NCBI GenBank assembly: GCA_013076295.1
Contig: RQOL01000374.1
Location: forward strand, 372,001 to 436,000
DNA from: Sanderia malayensis
Lineage: Eukaryota > Cnidaria > Scyphozoa > Semaeostomeae > Pelagiidae
Length of the DNA stretch: 64,000 nt
Direction of reading: 5' to 3'
Shown: positions 33,085 through 43,812 of the stretch, piece by piece
Layout of the letters: every line of letters starts with the position of its first letter
Numbering within the stretch: position 1 is the first letter of the stretch
The notes under the pieces: model-generated
Told to the model about the DNA's origin: nothing
Seen by the model: the letters and a program-made list of their open reading frames with translations, nothing else
Databases searched by the model: none
Translations under genes and position numbers: made by a program

Positions 33085-33647
33085 CTATTTACACATGTCC
33101 TGCATAATTTTTATAGCCCTTTGGGTGGGCATGGCCACCATCAAAGTTCTAGAAAATTCTTGGGTGGCCTTCCCACCCTTTTTCTCTTGTTTTGCTTTTC
33201 TTTGGCCTCTGCCAATTTTAATAAAGGCCTCCTTCTGTGATCTGTGAATACACAATTATGTTACAGGTTGTTTTTTGGTGGAAGGATATTATACAATATC
33301 TGGAAGATATCAATAGAACAACTGAGCTTCAAATACAGAAGGTATACTTACACTATGTCTTTTGTGGGGAGTCTCCTCCCCTCCTTGTCGTTCAAGGAGA
33401 ACTTTTTGTTCCTGCCCAATTCTTCGAATTGGGCAGCACATTCCCTCTTGAGACTAAAAATGTCTCTGTATGTTATTTCCTAGGATACAAAAGCAAAGAA
33501 TGACAGAATTGAATTAATTATAATGAAGTGCTTAAAAACTGATGAAATATGAATTAATATATTAGCTATAATTACTTTGACTTTATCACCAAGCCATACA
33601 ACTATTTTTTTTTCTGGCTCAGGCTTTCTTTTAGCACTTGTAGCCAT
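33085..33647 (-). CDS. Small spliced gene, 118 residues, unknown function
   Basis: Exons 33647-33576 (ATG; 24 codons), 33479-33352 and 33241-33085 have consensus borders and matching phases and add up to 357 bp, 118 residues plus TAG. It starts 'MATSAKRKPEPEKK', contains 'VWLGDKVKEITYRDIFSLK' across the first junction and 'NDKEGRRLPTKDIV', and is Lys/Arg-rich near the end ('GQRKAKQEKKGGKA') with a final 'AIKIMQDMCK'. High charge suggests a nucleic-acid-binding nuclear protein. I do not recognise the family. It lies upstream of the Helitron gene on the same strand and may be part of that element or a host gene. Confidence 0.6.
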
Positions 33648-33719
33648 AGCGAACCTTAAAGCAAACAAATAAAAGTAGTTTTTCTTTAATCATTGATATG
33701 TGAAAAAAGAATATATTTA

Positions 33720-34620
33720 CATGAAGCAGTACTGTTGCAAAATAATATAATATCATACAAAATCAAAGGATAGTTACCAAACTGCAAATACTGGAAAAGC
33801 AATAAGATAATAGTGATTCAAATCATAAGCAGTAAGTTATACATATGCTTTGTGAACATAATATTAATGGAGAATCTCATTATGTAAATGACATTGAAAG
33901 AAAAGTACATACCAAAATATGAACAAAGTAGAAATCAAAGGCCAAACTGGAAATGGTGGAAAAAGAATAAGATAATTGTGGTAGAAATGGTAAGTAGTAA
34001 GTTATACCTATGCTTGGTGAAGATAATAGTAATGGAGAATCTCATTATCTTATTAACATGGAAATGAAAGCACATACAGAAAATCTGAAGAAAATTAAAA
34101 ATAAAGGGCAACTGCCAAACTGCAAATACTGGAAAAAGATAATTGTGATTTAAATGGTAAGTAGTAATTAATACATATGGTTGGTGATCATAATAGTAAA
34201 AGAAAATCTCATTATCTAATTAACATTGAACTGAAAGTACATACCGAAAATCTGAACGAAATAAAAATGAAAGGGCAACTGCCAAACTGCAAATACTGAA
34301 AAAGAAGAAGATAATTGTGATTTAAATGCCAAGTAGTAAGTTGTACATATGCTTGGTGAAGACAATAGTAATGGAGAACCTCGTTATGCAAGTAATATTG
34401 AACTGAAAGTACATACCGAAAATATGCTAAACAAAATAAAAATCAATGGGCAGGGCAACTGCCAAACTGCAAATACTGGAAAAAGAATAAGATAATTGTG
34501 ATTGAAATGGTAAGTAGTAAGTTACACATCTGGTTGGTGATCATAATAGTAAAGGAAAATCTCATTATCCAAATAGCATTGAACTGAAAGTACATACCGA
34601 AATCTTTTTTTCTTCACTAT
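33720..34620. repeat. Minisatellite, ~167-bp unit, about five copies
   Basis: 'gccaaactgcaaatactgg' or a variant recurs near 33776, 33941, 34110, 34277 and 34456; each unit also has 'gtaagtagtaagttatacatat' type and 'atggagaatctcattatc' type segments. It begins ~75 bp upstream of the start of the 118-residue gene. Confidence 0.85.
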
Positions 34621-35577
34621 AGGAAGGTTCAAAAACGAAAACTAAACGAAAACTGGAAAAGGAATATCATCAGTGATTAAATACATGGAAATACATAGTT
34701 GTGCATGTATGGGCATGAGAAATAATAAAAAGTAATAAATTTGGGCATTATTTGTAAATGTCTTTATTAATATGTAAAAGTATAAATTATTAGTAATGAG
34801 TTAAAAACAATTTACCTGTTGACTTCTGGCTCTACTTTTGACAGTGATGAACACGAACGGAAAATATTTTTGGCGCGTTGCGTTGTGAAGATAATTTTGA
34901 ATATGAACACCATGGCAACAGATTGAAGATGGCCTCGTATAATAAAATATAGATAACTGAAATCGAGGCCTCCTGGAAATGTCACAGAATGCGTAAATAT
35001 TGTTAATATGTGTGGTGGAAATACCCTGGTAATGGCCTGATAGTGTGAAATTTAGTTATGAGAAATGACTACAAAAATGAAGACTTTTCAAGAGAAGCAT
35101 ATGTAATGTTGCACGCTTCACTGGTAAATTATATTCAGGTAAATAGTACATTTATGTTGTAAGATATACAGTTTTTGTTGCAACTATAAAATTTATAAGT
35201 TGAAGTCATCTCCTTTCAACCTTTGTTGTGTGTTCTTAATATTCTATCATCAATCATGCATCTTCTTCATTCTCTGTGTATTTATCAATGAAGGGTACTA
35301 CAAAGTATAAAGTATAAAAATATATTAACAATATTTCTATACTACAAAGTATAGAAATATATTAACAAATTGGAGAACATATGATTGCCTACAAAGACTT
35401 AAAAAACTGCTTGAACATACTATTCAATGCAACATGAAAAATAAAATTATAAATACAATGCTACATCATACTCAAAAATACTATACATGACCATGCAATA
35501 CTATACTGTATGATACTATATGTATACAATCATGCAATACTATCTTGTATCACACTATCTAATATATATATGTTGTA
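34621..35577. other. No gene recognised
   Basis: AT-rich. A G/C patch at 34866 ('tttttggcgcgttgcg') is promoter-like and E2F-like, possibly for the 118-residue gene. A ~30-bp direct repeat at 35297-35365 ('tatagaaatatattaac'). Confidence 0.35.
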
Positions 35578-36255
35578 TATTATCAAGAAACATTGACTGA
35601 TAGGGCGCACTTCGTGCGCTGCATTCGCTTCGCTCATGCCTCATTCAACCCCACGTACAATGGGTTAGCTCGCTGCGCTCGCCTGTCTATCTATTATCAA
35701 GAAACATTGATTGATAGGGCGCACTTCGTGCGCTGCATTCGCTTTGCCCATGCCCATACATACATACATACATACATACACACATACATACATACCTACA
35801 TACATACATACATACATACATACATACATACATACATACATACATACATACATACATACATACATACATACATACATACATACATACATGCATGAGCCGG
35901 TCAAGTAAACAAAGCTTAATCTGGTTGGCGCGCTTCGTGCGCTGCATTCGCTCCCGCTCATGCCCATACATACATACATACCTACATACATACATACATA
36001 CTATACCAACATACTATACCTACTATAAAATCATACTATACCTACATACTATACCAACATACTATACCTACTATAAAATCATACTATACCTACATACTAT
36101 ACCTACTATACAAACTATAAAAACATACTATACCTACTATACCTACATACTATACCTACTATAAAAACATACTATACCTACTATACATACTATAAAAACA
36201 TACTATACATACTATACCTACTATGAAAACCTACTATACCTACTATACCTACTAT
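35578..36255. repeat. 114-bp-repeat family, copy 3, with (TACA)n and low-complexity tail
   Basis: Two 114-bp units (starts 35603 and 35717), a (TACA)n microsatellite (35752-35888), a second partial leader ('gtcaagtaaacaaagcttaa', 35899) with one half unit, another TACA run, and about 230 bp of 'catactatacctactata' variants. All long frames here are microsatellite artefacts. Confidence 0.9.
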
Positions 36256-36984
36256 ACAAACATACAAACACTTGTGGAAAGTTTAAATGGGGAAAATCGT
36301 GCAAATAGGGCCTGAAAAATTCATAACTTTGACTTTGTTTTCATTGGGCCTAAGCGTTGCAGGCATGCCGAAGCAACGCCTACAACAAAAACTACAACTA
36401 TTTCAACTCAAAATACTAAACAAAGCTATCACCTGTGTTCCCAATTGTTTCCTGCAACTCTCTAGGGTCTTTGAAACAATTAGCAGCTCTTTACAAAGAA
36501 AATTCAGCTCGTAAAACACTTTGAAAGGCACCCTTTGTGTGCAAAACAAAAACACGTGTCTTCTCCAAATGTACCTGCTGCAACCGAGGCCGAATAACGA
36601 AAAACGACCGAAAATTTGCATGTGTCGCCTGCATTCGAGGGCAAGAAACGAAAATTGATCGACAACCCACATAGGTCGCGCGAAAATAGCCAATCAAATT
36701 GCAGGAAAAGGCGAAACGGGTCACGTGAAGAGCGAATACTCTTTTCGAAAAAGTCGGGAACGCGAATTTGGAAGTTTCGCCAGCGTAAACCGTAGTTTTT
36801 TCGTGATAGCACAATTAGCAGAATAATTAGTGGAATAATTCAAAATTTCAGGAGAAAATCGAAAAAAAAATCCATTACCCTGGTTAAATTAATAAAGTAA
36901 ACATTCAGTGTGAATTTCATTGCCATATATCCACATACAAAAAAGCCTTTGTGATTACACGGTTCGCCGTTTCGGTCCATTGTT
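36256..36984. promoter_or_regulatory. CpG-richer, promoter-like stretch
   Basis: At 36580-36800 the sequence is richer in CpG than its flanks, with a CCAAT box ('agccaatcaaa', ~36687) and an E-box ('gtcacgtga', ~36719). All three minus frames are open over ~300 bp, as happens in CpG-rich DNA, and none looks like a protein. No downstream exon could be assigned. Confidence 0.3.
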
Positions 36985-37038
36985 TTGGGGCGTTCGACCT
37001 ATTGTTTTGGGTCGAATCTATTGTTTTTGGCAGGGAAA

Positions 37039-37245
37039 ATGCGTCATCACGTGACATCACAGAATATATATATTAGATGTAAAAAACCTGAACAAGCAGA
37101 ATATATAATAGAACAAACTTTTCCAAAAGTGATAAAAAAAGGAAACCATGCAAGTCATAGAGATAAATTCAATAACTATGCGCAATTTTATGTAAATGAT
37201 CTATTTGCTAAAGATTGGGTGGAAAAAAATTATAATTATCTGTAA
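37039..37245 (+). CDS. Short ORF, left edge of the second viral-like block
   Basis: Internal start 'MRHHVTSQNIYIRCKKPEQA', then 'EQTFPKVIKKGNHASHRDKF', ending 'KNYNYL'. It has coding-like composition and ends opposite the end of the acidic minus-strand gene. The upstream 'catcacgtgacatcac' carries an E-box. No family recognised; possibly the C-terminus of a Polinton-like gene. Confidence 0.35.
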   Translation: MRHHVTSQNIYIRCKKPEQAEYIIEQTFPKVIKKGNHASHRDKFNNYAQFYVNDLFAKDWVEKNYNYL

Positions 37246-37609
37246 AATCTGTAAAATCTATTATACCCAAAAGTATCTTATAATATTTATCAGTACCTTG
37301 TTCTTCTTTGTCTTCAAGCTCTAATAAGCGCCAGCATTGTTCAAGTTCATCTTTAAAATTCTCATCATCATTCTCAGCTGTCATATCATATTCATCTGCT
37401 GCATCAAAAACATCTTCATCAAAAACATCTTCATCAATTTCACCTTCTGACGCTGTATCGGTTGATTCATCATCAATCATATTATTATGAACACTGTTGT
37501 TTCTATTAAATATGACTTCACATGCATGTAAAAGACATACTCGCTCTATTTCATTTCGCAATTGCTCAACAGCTGAAATAAGTTCTTCAATTTCCTCATC
37601 AGAATTCAT
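37208..37609 (-). CDS. Acidic protein of the Polinton-like block
   Basis: An open frame from 'MNSDEEIEELISAVEQL' (start at 37609; an in-frame ATG at 37636 is also possible). The first 35 residues look like a coiled coil, the middle is very acidic ('DEDVFDEDVFDAADEYD'), and it ends 'NYNFFPPNL'. No family recognised. It overlaps the tail-to-tail neighbour by 38 bp, as in compact viral genomes. An (ATTG)n/TATA module lies 80-130 bp upstream. Confidence 0.45.
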   Translation of the reverse strand: MNSDEEIEELISAVEQLRNEIERVCLLHACEVIFNRNNSVHNNMIDDESTDTASEGEIDEDVFDEDVFDAADEYDMTAENDDENFKDELEQCWRLLELEDKEEQGTDKYYKILLGIIDFTDFTDNYNFFPPNL

Positions 37610-37689
37610 TTTGAAAAAAAAAACTTCAAATTTCAAAAATATGTCAACCTTTCATGAATCTTCAATGATATAAGCCAATTTAACATCTA

Positions 37690-37785
37690 CATTTATATTC
37701 TACTTATCATACTTAAAATATCAATCAATCAATCAATCAATTAAATGAGTAAACAAAAAACAATCAATCAATTAAATGAGGTCAT
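37690..37785 (-). promoter_or_regulatory. (ATTG)n / TATA module upstream of the acidic ORF
   Basis: On the minus strand: two blocks of ATTG repeats, then 'GAATATAAAT' (37700-37691), then the gene. The same arrangement occurs before the genes ending at 40543 and 41155. Confidence 0.5.
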
Positions 37786-38826
37786 GTATAGTTATAGTTG
37801 GTTCAATAAATTGTTCCGGTGCACGCAATGTTTTTGCCCACGCGTAAAGCGTGCGGAGCGTGGCTTATAATCGGATACGCGAGGTATATGGAGAAGACTG
37901 AATTTCTTCTATCATGAGTCAGCAAAAAATTAAGAGAAAATGGCTGCCCACTGGATCGAGGCAGTGCTTTTGTTGATAAAGACATTGCCATGGAAACAAA
38001 AATAAATACAGGTACAATGTAGCAATGAAAGCAATTTGTCCAATCACTCTTCGGAAATGTCACAAGTTTTGGGAATTTGGGCGTGGGTTTTGTGGTGAGA
38101 CTTTGCTGAGTGAGGGAGTGCCTGCCTTCGGCCTTTTTGATTAGAATTTTGTGAGCAGCAGAAGTGAACAGAAGGCAGAAGTGAACAGAAGTAAAGAAGG
38201 TAAAATTTAATTTATCGTTACATGAGAAAAGTAAACCTAACAAAAATACGAATACACAATAAATTGAGAAATTTAAGGAAATAAAAGCATCCAACAATTA
38301 TTTTTTGCCAAAAATAGGCCTAATAGCTTGCTAGCGTAGGTGTAGCAGTTTCCATGATTCCTATTAGCTAGGCGTGATATACACATTTGTTGAAGGCAAA
38401 GACACTGAGCTACCTGGCTAGCTTTAATTTTGTGATTATTATATTGATATTTAATTTAAGCAAAATAAACTGGCTTAGTTTTATGCAGTAAGTAAGGTGA
38501 AAAGTCTGGCTTAAATTTTATGGTTTTATATTGTTCAAAATCTAGCTAGGCCTGATTCAATTCAGGCTAAAGACAAGCTTGAATTTTATGGTTTATTATT
38601 CAAAGTTTAATTTAAGCTAAAGACTAGCTTGAATTTAATGACTGCTTTACAGTATTACTTTACATTGAATTTTTTAGTAATATTTTATTGAACTTTAAAG
38701 ATGACCTAAAATCACTTATGTTTATGCATATGGTTCATGTTTAGATTTTATATCATCTGATAAGTCATAGATAGCCTGTATACAAATTGTCCTTTTTTCA
38801 TTCTGAATTTCTTTTGAAACATAAAA
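37786..38826. other. No gene recognised
   Basis: A minus frame at 38297-37803 has no recognisable content. 38480-38660 holds three loose repeats of 'cttgaattttatggttta' type. Confidence 0.35.
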
Positions 38827-39607
38827 ATGCAAAATATAATTAATAGGCCACACTTTATTAATTCAGCCACATATAATCCAGGGATTTTCTCATGTGCAGT
38901 TGACTCTTTCATAGAAGTCAGTTATGCTGTGTTATACCCACTGTTAGGTAACATTGACAGAAGTTACTTTTTACAAGATTTGTTTATTGCTTGTCAGCAT
39001 TATGAAAATGTGCTATTATTTGGTGACAGTTGTTCTACACATACCTTCAGCAATATAAGAGAGATAATTTGGTTAAAATTGAGGCAAAATTGCCCATCAT
39101 TTCTTGCACAAGATGCTAATGCTCAATTTTCAGAAATTTTCCAGGAAATCACATTTGAAAATCTTTCCTCTATTGAAAAAGAACTTTTATTTTCCAAATT
39201 TATCCTGGAAGGATTCTGTGCAGATCCGAATTTTTCCTATTTGCACACAACAGAGATGTGCAAATAAAGTCGATTTTCAACCAGGCGACAAGTTTGTTAA
39301 ATGCCAGAAGTGTTCCAGAAGAATGAGACTCGATAAATGCCCTTGTGGTTTTGATGCTGTCATCGATGTATCGAAGGAAGATGTCTCCAAGTCTCTGTCC
39401 ATAGAGCATAAAATCTTGTCTGGTTTCTTAAAAATTGATGTTATTCAAAAATATAAAAGCAATCCTTCTCCTTTGGAAGAGTGCCTCCTCATGTTGCAGG
39501 ATATTGATGTTACATACAACACAAAAAATTTCATCACTGCTATTGAAAGTCACGAAAAGTTGACGAATGACGAATCCACCAGTGAAGAATGTAAGGATGA
39601 ACAATAG
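38827..39607 (+). pseudogene. Cysteine-protease-like (USP-type) and Cys-rich OB-like ORFs
   Basis: First frame (38827-39267): 'YNPGIFSCAVDSFIEVSYAV' is like the Cys-box of ubiquitin-specific proteases found in cnidarian transposon-borne genes, followed by 'IREIIWLKLRQNCPSF'. A second frame (to 39607) carries 'KFVKCQKCSRRMRLDKCPCG' (four-Cys cluster, as in RPA-like zinc/OB domains) and 'LSGFLKIDVIQKYKSNPS'. A frame change or an unrecognised intron near 39240 joins them. Functions are guesses from motif shape; no catalytic His box was found. Confidence 0.4.
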
Positions 39608-40542
39608 CTTTGTAAACAATCAAAGGACAATACCGTGCTCCGTTAATTCCGTTACTGTTTTTTGACAATTTTTTATGTATTCATTAACATGTTTTGTTCT
39701 TTTTTTATTTAGATACCTGGTGGCCCAAAAAAATCAATGAAAATTCCAATTAATCTTTGCCTTGATAATAATGATTTCTAAATTGATTTTTACAATTACA
39801 AATTTGCTTTTAATTGCAATGGAACATCGTCAAATAGAGCTTACAAAGACCTGGTTTTGGTGCATACTTTTTCAGTGGATAATAAATGTGGCTCACCAGA
39901 TATTTTAATTTTACGATTTTGTAGTAAATTACAAATGAAAATTTTTGCATGATCTGAAAGTCACATTATTCAGAATTTTAAGAACTGAAAACAAAAACAA
40001 ACATTATTTTTTTAGTTTTTAAAATAACCTATGCCATGCACCAAAATTAGATGCTATTTAAACTTTTTAAATCATAAACAATTTTAATATAGGATCGATT
40101 AAGTTTGCTTTTCATGCTATTTTAAAACTTCTTTGGGTCACCTGCCATTTCTATGTATACTGGGTGACGTAAAAAATAGCACACTTCCAAATTCAAAGTT
40201 TCCAATAAAGAAAACCTTTTTTAAAGCACGCCCAATTTTCATTATATACTATCCTACTTTTTTGGGTCACCCATTACAATAATATATTTTGCATGGAATA
40301 ACAACTAATTTTTAATGCATTGCTTTACATATATTATTACGCGTTATTAAACATATCTTATATTTTCTGTGATGATAATCATATATTTCATCATGAATTT
40401 TAACGTTTTCATTCCTCTTATTTACTATTCCATTTTAAAACAACTGATGTGCAACACAACTTTTAAACGATTTCAAAGGACACCGTTTTTGACTGACGGT
40501 GCCCATGCACAATTTACACTGATACGGGAAGCGTGGGCACCA
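39608..40542. other. No gene recognised
   Basis: AT-rich. 'ttgggtcacc' occurs at 40134 and 40263 in loosely similar context, suggesting a short degenerate repeat. Confidence 0.35.
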
Positions 40543-41046
40543 TTAGCGGAAGCTATTACTAGTAATAACAATAACCGGTTTTGAAATCGGTTCTATCCAC
40601 AACACTTGATCCAAAACCACAATACAATCATGTGACCTAGCAATAGCTTCTAATGTAAATTCATTGACGAAGGTGATGTGAGCAACCACTTCTCTCATTT
40701 TTTGAAATACAAAATCATTTTCTTCTTGATAAAACCAAACGAGAGATGAAAAAAGTTGACGATCCTTGTCAACTGTCAGCTTGTGCCAGTTTTTAAACAA
40801 CCTCCAAACACTTTGATACATTGGCAGATGTATTTCTCCACCAACAACTAATTTCCTAAACGGAATATTTAGCGGAAGGTAGTCTGACTTTTTTTTATCC
40901 CTGTGTTTCTTTAACATGCACCTTTCCAACATGCATATTTTTAATCGCATCTCTATTTCAAACTTAACTCCATCTTCATTCAAAAGAATTAATTGTTTTT
41001 CATTGATTGATGAGTGTTCGTGTTTTACCATAATGCCTTTAATCAT
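40543..41046 (-). CDS. Hypothetical protein of the Polinton-like block
   Basis: A clean 167-codon frame, 'MIKGIMVKHEHSSINEKQ' to 'PVIVITSNSFR'. It is basic in the middle ('MLERCMLKKHRDKKKSDY') with hydrophobic/aromatic C-terminal helices ('SLVWFYQEENDFVFQK'). I recognise no family. Same strand and same upstream (ATTG)n/TATA module as its neighbours, and no break, which is unusual beside the broken polymerase. Confidence 0.5.
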   Translation of the reverse strand: MIKGIMVKHEHSSINEKQLILLNEDGVKFEIEMRLKICMLERCMLKKHRDKKKSDYLPLNIPFRKLVVGGEIHLPMYQSVWRLFKNWHKLTVDKDRQLFSSLVWFYQEENDFVFQKMREVVAHITFVNEFTLEAIARSHDCIVVLDQVLWIEPISKPVIVITSNSFR

Positions 41047-41087
41047 GAATCATTAATTGCAAATGATTTTAAATCCAACAACTCTTA

Positions 41088-41131
41088 GTTATATACTTTT
41101 AACTAAAGCCAATCAATCAATCAATCAATCA
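41088..41131 (-). promoter_or_regulatory. (ATTG)n / TATA module upstream of 40543-41046
   Basis: On the minus strand 'ATTGATTGATTGATTGGCTT' is followed after ~15 bases by 'GTATATAACT' (41097-41088), 42-51 bp before the ATG at 41046. Confidence 0.55.
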
Positions 41132-41154
41132 TAAAAATAATGTTCATTGTTCTC

Positions 41155-41862
41155 TCATTCATTTTTAACAAAGGATAAAATATTTTGTTGTTTTAATATT
41201 GATTTTATAATCATAATCGGCAGACATCCGTTTTCATCTGCTATAATGTGATCCAGTATCACTAATGCATCATCAACTCTTTCCAATAATTCCAAATTCA
41301 AACCACCCATAAAAATTACTCCTCCTTCTTCTCCTACTAACTCAGTAACCGCAGTTTTGAGTTGTAGCATACTTGTCGTCAGCATTAAAGGATTGTAAAT
41401 AAAGCATGTTTTCAAGTATTTTATCTTTACTATCATCCGTTACCGTACACCACTTTTTTAACATTTCAAAAACAAATTGACGCACATCCTCACCTTCCAA
41501 TAGTAAAGTAAAAGGATTTTCTAATGCACGCTGTTCACCAAATGTTTTATCATCTTTATCATTTGCATCATAATAATATTGTTCCTCACCTTTATCCGAT
41601 TGAATATGAATATGTGAAAAATGTGGTGCAATTGGATCAAGCACCGCTTGTACTTCTTTCAACATTTGCAACTTTTCAAGTTTATCTGCAACATCATTTA
41701 CAGGTGTTCTTTTTGTAGCTTGTAGTGATGGTTCAACCGGAACATTTTTTGAAATTGAAAGTTATCCTTGTCATCAAAGAAAACCTCCAATCAACCCTGT
41801 TGCAGTCTTTTGTCTTGCAACGGTTCTTCTTCTTGCGCTGAACTTTGTTCTTTAAGAGTCAT
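41155..41862 (-). pseudogene. Hypothetical protein of the Polinton-like block, frame-shifted
   Basis: Starts 'MTLKEQSSAQEEEPLQDKR', breaks by stop/frame change near 41795, resumes as a 109-codon frame with 'LEKLQMLKEVQAVLDPIAPH' and 'GEDVRQFVFEMLKKW', then after another change near 41370 ends 'IMIIKSILKQQNILSFVKN'. It looks like one protein of ~230 residues: charged N-terminus, helical middle, and a C-terminal domain with 'ELVGEEGGVIFMGGLNLELL'. No family recognised. Confidence 0.45.
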
Positions 41863-41907
41863 TAAATGTGTTTGCAACAGAATGAGTGAATATTGTGAGT
41901 GGTGTAT

Positions 41908-41962
41908 GTATATTTAGATCACTATTTTTATTGAGTGACAAGCTGTCACTCAATCAATCAAA
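41908..41962 (-). promoter_or_regulatory. (ATTG)n module plus 23-bp hairpin
   Basis: Perfect hairpin 'ttgagtgaca-agc-tgtcactcaa' (41931-41953) abutting 'caatcaatca', with an A/T box 'CTAAATATACA' on the minus strand. It lies between the end of the polymerase gene (41990) and the next ORF, so it could end one transcript and start the other. Confidence 0.5.
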
Positions 41963-41989
41963 CAGTTCATCAAAACAATAGATTATATT

Positions 41990-43262
41990 TCAAATATCTA
42001 AAGGTTCTGTTGTTACTGCATCTTCCAATATTCTCCTTTTACAATAAAAACTTGTTAACGCTTGTTTTGTTTGCTGATATTGACATACACTCCCAAATTT
42101 TCGTTTCAATCCTCTATCTGTTGCCATGTATGACTCATTTGTGTTTAATGTTTGCTCATATAAATCCATCGGGTTTTGGTGAAATTAACCTTTTTGTGCT
42201 CCTTTCATAGAAAATTTATATAAAGAATTGTTTTTATTTTCTACTACATATATTCTACTATTTAAACTAATCATCTTAGTTCCCTCAGATTCGATTTTGA
42301 ACTTGCCAGGTGTTCTCTTTCCGAATGGGCAAGCTGAAGAATCAGTTACAAAGAATTCCTTTTCTAGCTCTTTATATAATTCTGTCCCTTTACCATCTTC
42401 GCGCGCATGGTCTTCAAATTTTGTTCCGTTTGGAAAACAATTATAAAGACTATCTGTATCCATCTCACAGAGATGCCAACTATTCAGTTTCAACACAAGT
42501 ACAAAAAAGTCATAATAACACTCAAGCATGCTCTTTTTTGCATAGTTGAACACATTCCATCTAATATATCTAGCGTGATTTTCTATAATTTTCTTCTTGG
42601 GAGTTATTACTTCTACGTAATTATCTTCCAATATTTGAGCATGTAAAATAGTGCCAATATTAATATTGGGTTTTTCAACATCATTACCCATGTACGAAAT
42701 TTCTTGCTGTTTTCCTTTGTTCATAATAGTTGTACCAAATGCACTGTTTCCTACTAATTTAGATGTTTCAGCCTTCACTTGCGTCATTGGATTAATATCT
42801 CAGTTTGCTCTATCTTGCGATATATTATTAACGAAAGTTGTAAAATATAAATATCGTGAATATCGACTTTGATCGCTCCAAGCACTTTATCTTCAACAAT
42901 ATCGTTTAGTAATTGTTTTTCCATTATCTCTACAAAACCAGTATACGGTAAACGAGAGTTATCTATAAACTCTCAAATTTCACTGTTATTATAAATTAAT
43001 TCACTCCATTTACAATCTTGCATGCGTTTTAATTTATAACCTCTATGCTTCAAAAATAGAGATTTTGCTTCATCGAATTGTTGAAGCCCATCAATGGATA
43101 AAATCTTGTTGTTTATAGAAATGTCACTTCGTTGAACATGTCACATGTTTTGAGTTTTCCACTTGATAAACACTTTTTACAAGCGTACCAGTAACAACCG
43201 TCAAAATCATACACTGTTTTTGTTTCTTCATTAGCTCCATTAGCCAGAATGTGAGTTAATTT
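41990..43262 (-). pseudogene. Protein-primed family B DNA polymerase (Polinton/adintovirus type), broken
   Basis: Order on the minus strand: 'KTVYDFDGCYWYACKKC' (the Y-x-F-x-G-C-Y-x-H-x-C-like segment upstream of the polymerase domain, with the His replaced by Tyr); a frame change; 'HRGYKLKRMQDCKWSELI', a stop, 'EFIDNSRLPYTGF'; another break near 42790; then an intact 200-codon stretch with 'KLVGNSAFGTTIMNK' (motif B, K-x2-x-N-S-x-F/Y-G) and 'LCEMDTDSLY' (motif C, DTDS). After a stop it continues 'NTNESYMATDRGLKRKFG' and 'KRRILEDAVTTEPLDI', the expected C-terminus. The exonuclease part is absent. Four or more breaks make it non-functional. Confidence 0.85.
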
Positions 43263-43359
43263 CAAACCTGATGAAGTGAAAAATCTGTTCTCAGTAGTAT
43301 ATGTATGCTAACTATCCTCCGGGAACCTTTAATGTTTCAGAAAGGTCAATGGTCGAAAA

Positions 43360-43570
43360 GGGGATTTCTTAAATGTTTAAGAAAAGGAAGGTTCCAGGTT
43401 TGTTTAAATGTGTAAGAAATGCGTAGGAGAGTATTTAAAATAAAAGAAGGGGGAGTTCCTTGGTTGTGGAAAAAGAAAGTGGTTCCTGTTTTTTGGAGGG
43501 AGATTGGGGATGTTCTTAAATGTTTAAGGAATGGAAGGTATTTTTTAAATGTTTAAGAAATGAGCAGGAA
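43360..43570. repeat. Cluster of imperfect palindromes
   Basis: Four spaced copies of a sequence like 'ttcttaaatgtttaagaaa' (near 43366, 43405, 43512 and 43545) in purine-rich DNA, each close to palindromic around TG. It lies between the divergent polymerase and TRAF-like genes. Confidence 0.55.
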
Positions 43571-43812
43571 TTGAAACAAAATAAAACCTGGGTTGTGGGA
43601 AATGAATTAATGTATTTAAAAAAATAAAGTTAATCGAAAGTATATAAAGCAGGGAGATGGGGAAATAGATCAGTTGTATATTGGGGAGATTGAGCAAGGA
43701 AGTTATGGATTCAATTGGATAAAAGAGAGGAAATAGATTAGAAAATATAGAACAAGGAATTAAAAACTTACGACGGAGTCACGATAAAGAAATAGCAATT
43801 AGAGAGACAGAG

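Noticed and set aside
33720..34620. Possible CRISPR-like array
   Set aside because: Repeats are ~167 bp with no unique spacers, in a eukaryotic genome; it is a minisatellite.
23949..35600. Helitron inserted cleanly inside one 114-bp array
   Set aside because: The left array stops at unit position 60 and the right resumes near position 90, leaving 29 bp unexplained, so a clean insertion is not supported.
35593..35995. Overlapping Tyr/His/Thr- and Met/Tyr/Val/Cys-repeat frames
   Set aside because: Translations of a (TACA)n microsatellite on both strands.
36403..36814. Three overlapping minus-strand frames of ~100 codons
   Set aside because: All frames open at once in CpG-rich sequence; none has domain features. 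Treated as promoter-like DNA.
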